This document shows, in pieces, positions 61,910 to 64,000 of a stretch of DNA of 64,000 nt. A program made the position numbers and the translations under genes. The notes under the pieces are model-generated. The model was not told where the DNA came from, made no database searches, and saw only the letters and a program-made list of their open reading frames with translations. Source of the stretch: Amycolatopsis lexingtonensis (GTDB taxonomy: Bacteria > Actinomycetota > Actinomycetes > Mycobacteriales > Pseudonocardiaceae). The stretch covers positions 3,598,501 to 3,662,500 of the forward strand of contig NZ_JADBEG010000001.1 of the NCBI RefSeq assembly GCF_014873755.1, in the 5' to 3' direction. Positions within the stretch are counted from its first letter, which is position 1, and each line of letters opens with the position of its first letter.

Positions 61910-64000
61910 ATGACCAACGCCGACGTCGACCAGCCGTCGCCCGAAGGCGCGCGGACCGAGCCCGCCCCCGCACCTTTCAAACTGCTGTCGTTGTCCTCCG
62001 AGTACATGACCGACCAGCACGGGACCTACTTGCGGCACCTGCAGGAGGCGGTGGCGGCGCCGAAGAACTTCAACATCGCGCTCGCCGGCCGGTACGGCAC
62101 CGGCAAGTCGAGCGTGCTGGACCGGTTCGCGGCGCTGAACAAGAAGACCACGATGCGCATCGCGATCTCCACACTCGGACCCGACATCGACGATAAGAGC
62201 AAGGACATCACCAACCGCATCCAGAAGGAGCTGGTCAAGCAGCTGCTCTACCAGGCTGTGCCGCGGCAGTCCCGCTTCTCGCGGTTCAACCGCATCGTCG
62301 CCCTGTCCCGGACGCGCGCAGCGGTGGAAACCGCCGCGGCGGTGGCGGTCGCCGGTGCGATCCTGGCATCGCTCGGCTGGCTGCCGAACGTCATCTGGAC
62401 CGGGCCGGGCAACCCGGGAGCGGTCCGCGCGCTGGCCTGGGCCGGTTTCGCGATGCTCGTCATCGTGGTGCTCACCACCCTGAGACTGGTCATCTACGGA
62501 CGCTTCCTCATCTCCGACGTCTCCGCCGCCGGTGCCACGGTGAAGCTCACAAAAGACTCGTCGACCTATTTCGACGAGTACCTCGAAGAGATCGTCTACT
62601 TCTTCGACCAGCGGAAGACCGAGGTGGTCATCTTCGAGGACCTCGACCGTTTCGACGACCCGCACATCTTCGAAGCAGTCCGAGAGCTGAACACCCTTCT
62701 CAACCAGACGCCGAAGCGCGTCAAGAAGAAACCGCTCCGGTTCGTCTACGCCGTGAAGGACAGCTTGTTCGAGCGGCTGGGTAGCGAGGCAGGCGCGCCG
62801 CCGGAAGACGCCACCGCGGACGAGACCGTTCGCGCCAACCGCACCAAGTTCTTCGACGTCGTCATCCCGGTCGTCCCGTTCATTTCCCACCACAACGCCC
62901 GCGAGCTCCTCGCCCGCCTGATCGCCGACGGCGGGTTCACGGGAATCGACCGCCAGCTCGTCACACTCGTTGCCCAATACGCCACCGACATGCGGCTGCT
63001 GAAGAACATCTGCAACGAGTTCGCCGTGTTCGCCGAACGGCTGCTGCTGAACGGGAAGACGGCTCCCGGGCTACGACCGAGCGTCCTGTTCGCACTAGTG
63101 GTATACAAGAACTTCCACCTCAAGGACTTCGAGGACATCGCTGGCCGCCGTAGCGACCTGGATGCCTTGCAAAGCCGGCGCCGCGAGCTGGTCCGTGCGA
63201 CCATCGAAGACTGCGAGCGGCGACGGCGCGAGATCGTCGACGGGGTCCGGCGATTCGACACCAGGCAGGCGTTGGCGAGAAAGCTGGGCGACCGCCTCGT
63301 TGCCGCCGCGCAGCTGTTCAAGGACACTTCGGGACACAGTGGATACCGGCATGTCTTGTTCAACGCCGGTGCTCGGTGGAATTCCGAGGAGGAAACCCGG
63401 AAGTCGGAGTTCTGGGCCGCCGTGTGCGAGTCGGACCAACTGGCATTGGCAGCCTCGAACGACCCGAAGAACGTTCAGACCGGCCTGCCCTGGCGGCTGA
63501 CACGTGCTCACATCGATGCGCTGTTCCCCGAAGCAGCCGACGCCGACCGATGGGCGGAGTTCGACCGGAAGCGGCAACAAGAGGAGATCACCAAGATCGA
63601 CTCGGACATCGCGTTCCTGCGCGGGGCAGACTTCAAGGATCTGGCCGGCCGGACCCGGTTCATGACGCCCGCGGCCGACGAGGAAGCGTTCGGCGATTTC
63701 ATCGAGCGGAAGTTGCGATCTGAGCTGGCCGTCCAGCTCGTCAAGCAAGGCTACCTGGACCGGAACTTCGCACTCTACGCGGCGCAGTTCTACGGCGACT
63801 TTACTGGCGTCGACGTCGCCAACTTCATCGTGCAGACCGTGCAAACCAACGCGATGGACGTCGACCACCCGTTCAGCGGGCCGGCCGCCATCGCCAATCT
63901 CCTCGAAGAAGCCCCGGACTACTTTCCCGACACGATCAGCGCCTACCACCCGGCCGTGCTGGACTACCTTCTCGAGCGAGACGACGCGCGCGCAAGGAGG
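61910..64000 (+). CDS. YobI-like P-loop NTPase (3' end outside window)
   Basis: The frame is open from ATG 61910 (GAGGA upstream) to the window edge, 697 codons. Walker A is GRYGTGKSS at residues 60-68. Two membrane helices follow at about 143-165 and 172-195 (AWAGFAMLVIVVLTTLRLVI), and the Walker B-like VVIFEDLDRFDD at about 239-250. A long helical region follows. This arrangement (membrane helices inserted in a KAP-like NTPase) matches YobI-type NTPases, which recur in defence contexts. The function is unproven and the C-terminus unseen. Confidence 0.8.
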   Translation, partial: MTNADVDQPSPEGARTEPAPAPFKLLSLSSEYMTDQHGTYLRHLQEAVAAPKNFNIALAGRYGTGKSSVLDRFAALNKKTTMRIAISTLGPDIDDKSKDITNRIQKELVKQLLYQAVPRQSRFSRFNRIVALSRTRAAVETAAAVAVAGAILASLGWLPNVIWTGPGNPGAVRALAWAGFAMLVIVVLTTLRLVIYGRFLISDVSAAGATVKLTKDSSTYFDEYLEEIVYFFDQRKTEVVIFEDLDRFDDPHIFEAVRELNTLLNQTPKRVKKKPLRFVYAVKDSLFERLGSEAGAPPEDATADETVRANRTKFFDVVIPVVPFISHHNARELLARLIADGGFTGIDRQLVTLVAQYATDMRLLKNICNEFAVFAERLLLNGKTAPGLRPSVLFALVVYKNFHLKDFEDIAGRRSDLDALQSRRRELVRATIEDCERRRREIVDGVRRFDTRQALARKLGDRLVAAAQLFKDTSGHSGYRHVLFNAGARWNSEEETRKSEFWAAVCESDQLALAASNDPKNVQTGLPWRLTRAHIDALFPEAADADRWAEFDRKRQQEEITKIDSDIAFLRGADFKDLAGRTRFMTPAADEEAFGDFIERKLRSELAVQLVKQGYLDRNFALYAAQFYGDFTGVDVANFIVQTVQTNAMDVDHPFSGPAAIANLLEEAPDYFPDTISAYHPAVLDYLLERDDARARR

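Overview
The window is high-GC actinobacterial chromosome. The regulator families (MmyB-type XRE, HxlR, MarR, AfsR-like NB-ARC), GTG starts, apparently leaderless promoters, DUF2510 and DUF805 proteins and a Ser/Thr kinase with one membrane segment all point to an actinomycete, probably Pseudonocardiaceae (Amycolatopsis-like). Genus is inference; no marker gene settles it.

1-13.9 kb is ordinary accessory metabolism: small oxidoreductases, reductases and hydrolases, each paired with its own regulator (MmyB, GntR, two MarR, HxlR, TetR), several with clear inverted-repeat operators between the divergent genes. Broken genes are scattered among them (alpha/beta hydrolase, MFS transporter, aldehyde dehydrogenase, IS110 transposase). 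15.6-21.2 kb holds an OmpR-type two-component system divergent from a two-gene membrane glycosyltransferase operon, followed by a frameshifted ECF sigma gene and a frameshifted TetR gene.

23.0-34.3 kb is the most unusual part. It reads as a nested array of integrated cassettes. Three copies of a large serine recombinase unit (one decayed, one remnant, one intact) each end in the same 55-bp sequence (24529-24583, 26776-26830, 34221-34275), and the last copy abuts what looks like the 3' end of a tRNA-Leu gene. Between the recombinase units lies cargo that looks like phage defence: an AT-richer SEC-C protein with a possible nuclease domain, an orphan Vsr-type endonuclease, an Ltp superinfection-exclusion lipoprotein, a membrane-anchored protein, a DUF4041/GIY-YIG nuclease with a DUF2510/PH-like partner, and a CoiA-like protein whose 5' end is cut exactly where the intact recombinase unit begins.

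34.6-44.6 kb returns to chromosomal background: scraps of GH15 and GroEL genes, a quinone oxidoreductase/AraC pair, an SDR overlapping a MerR gene, an IS5-family element, and a hydrolase/MBL/ABM operon controlled by a MarR gene. 42.4-51.3 kb holds NB-ARC/STAND genes: a TPR remnant, an intact NB-ARC-TPR-CHAT protein whose CHAT catalytic pair appears lost, and a STAND NTPase broken by a stop codon and an IS701-family insertion. 52-60.7 kb is a block of minus-strand envelope and signalling genes (FHA, beta-helix, Ser/Thr kinase, a decayed kinase copy, DUF805, two paralogous membrane proteins) with four near-identical palindromes at gene ends. The window closes with a broken McrC and the start of a large YobI-like P-loop NTPase, so defence-type genes recur three times across the right two-thirds of the window.
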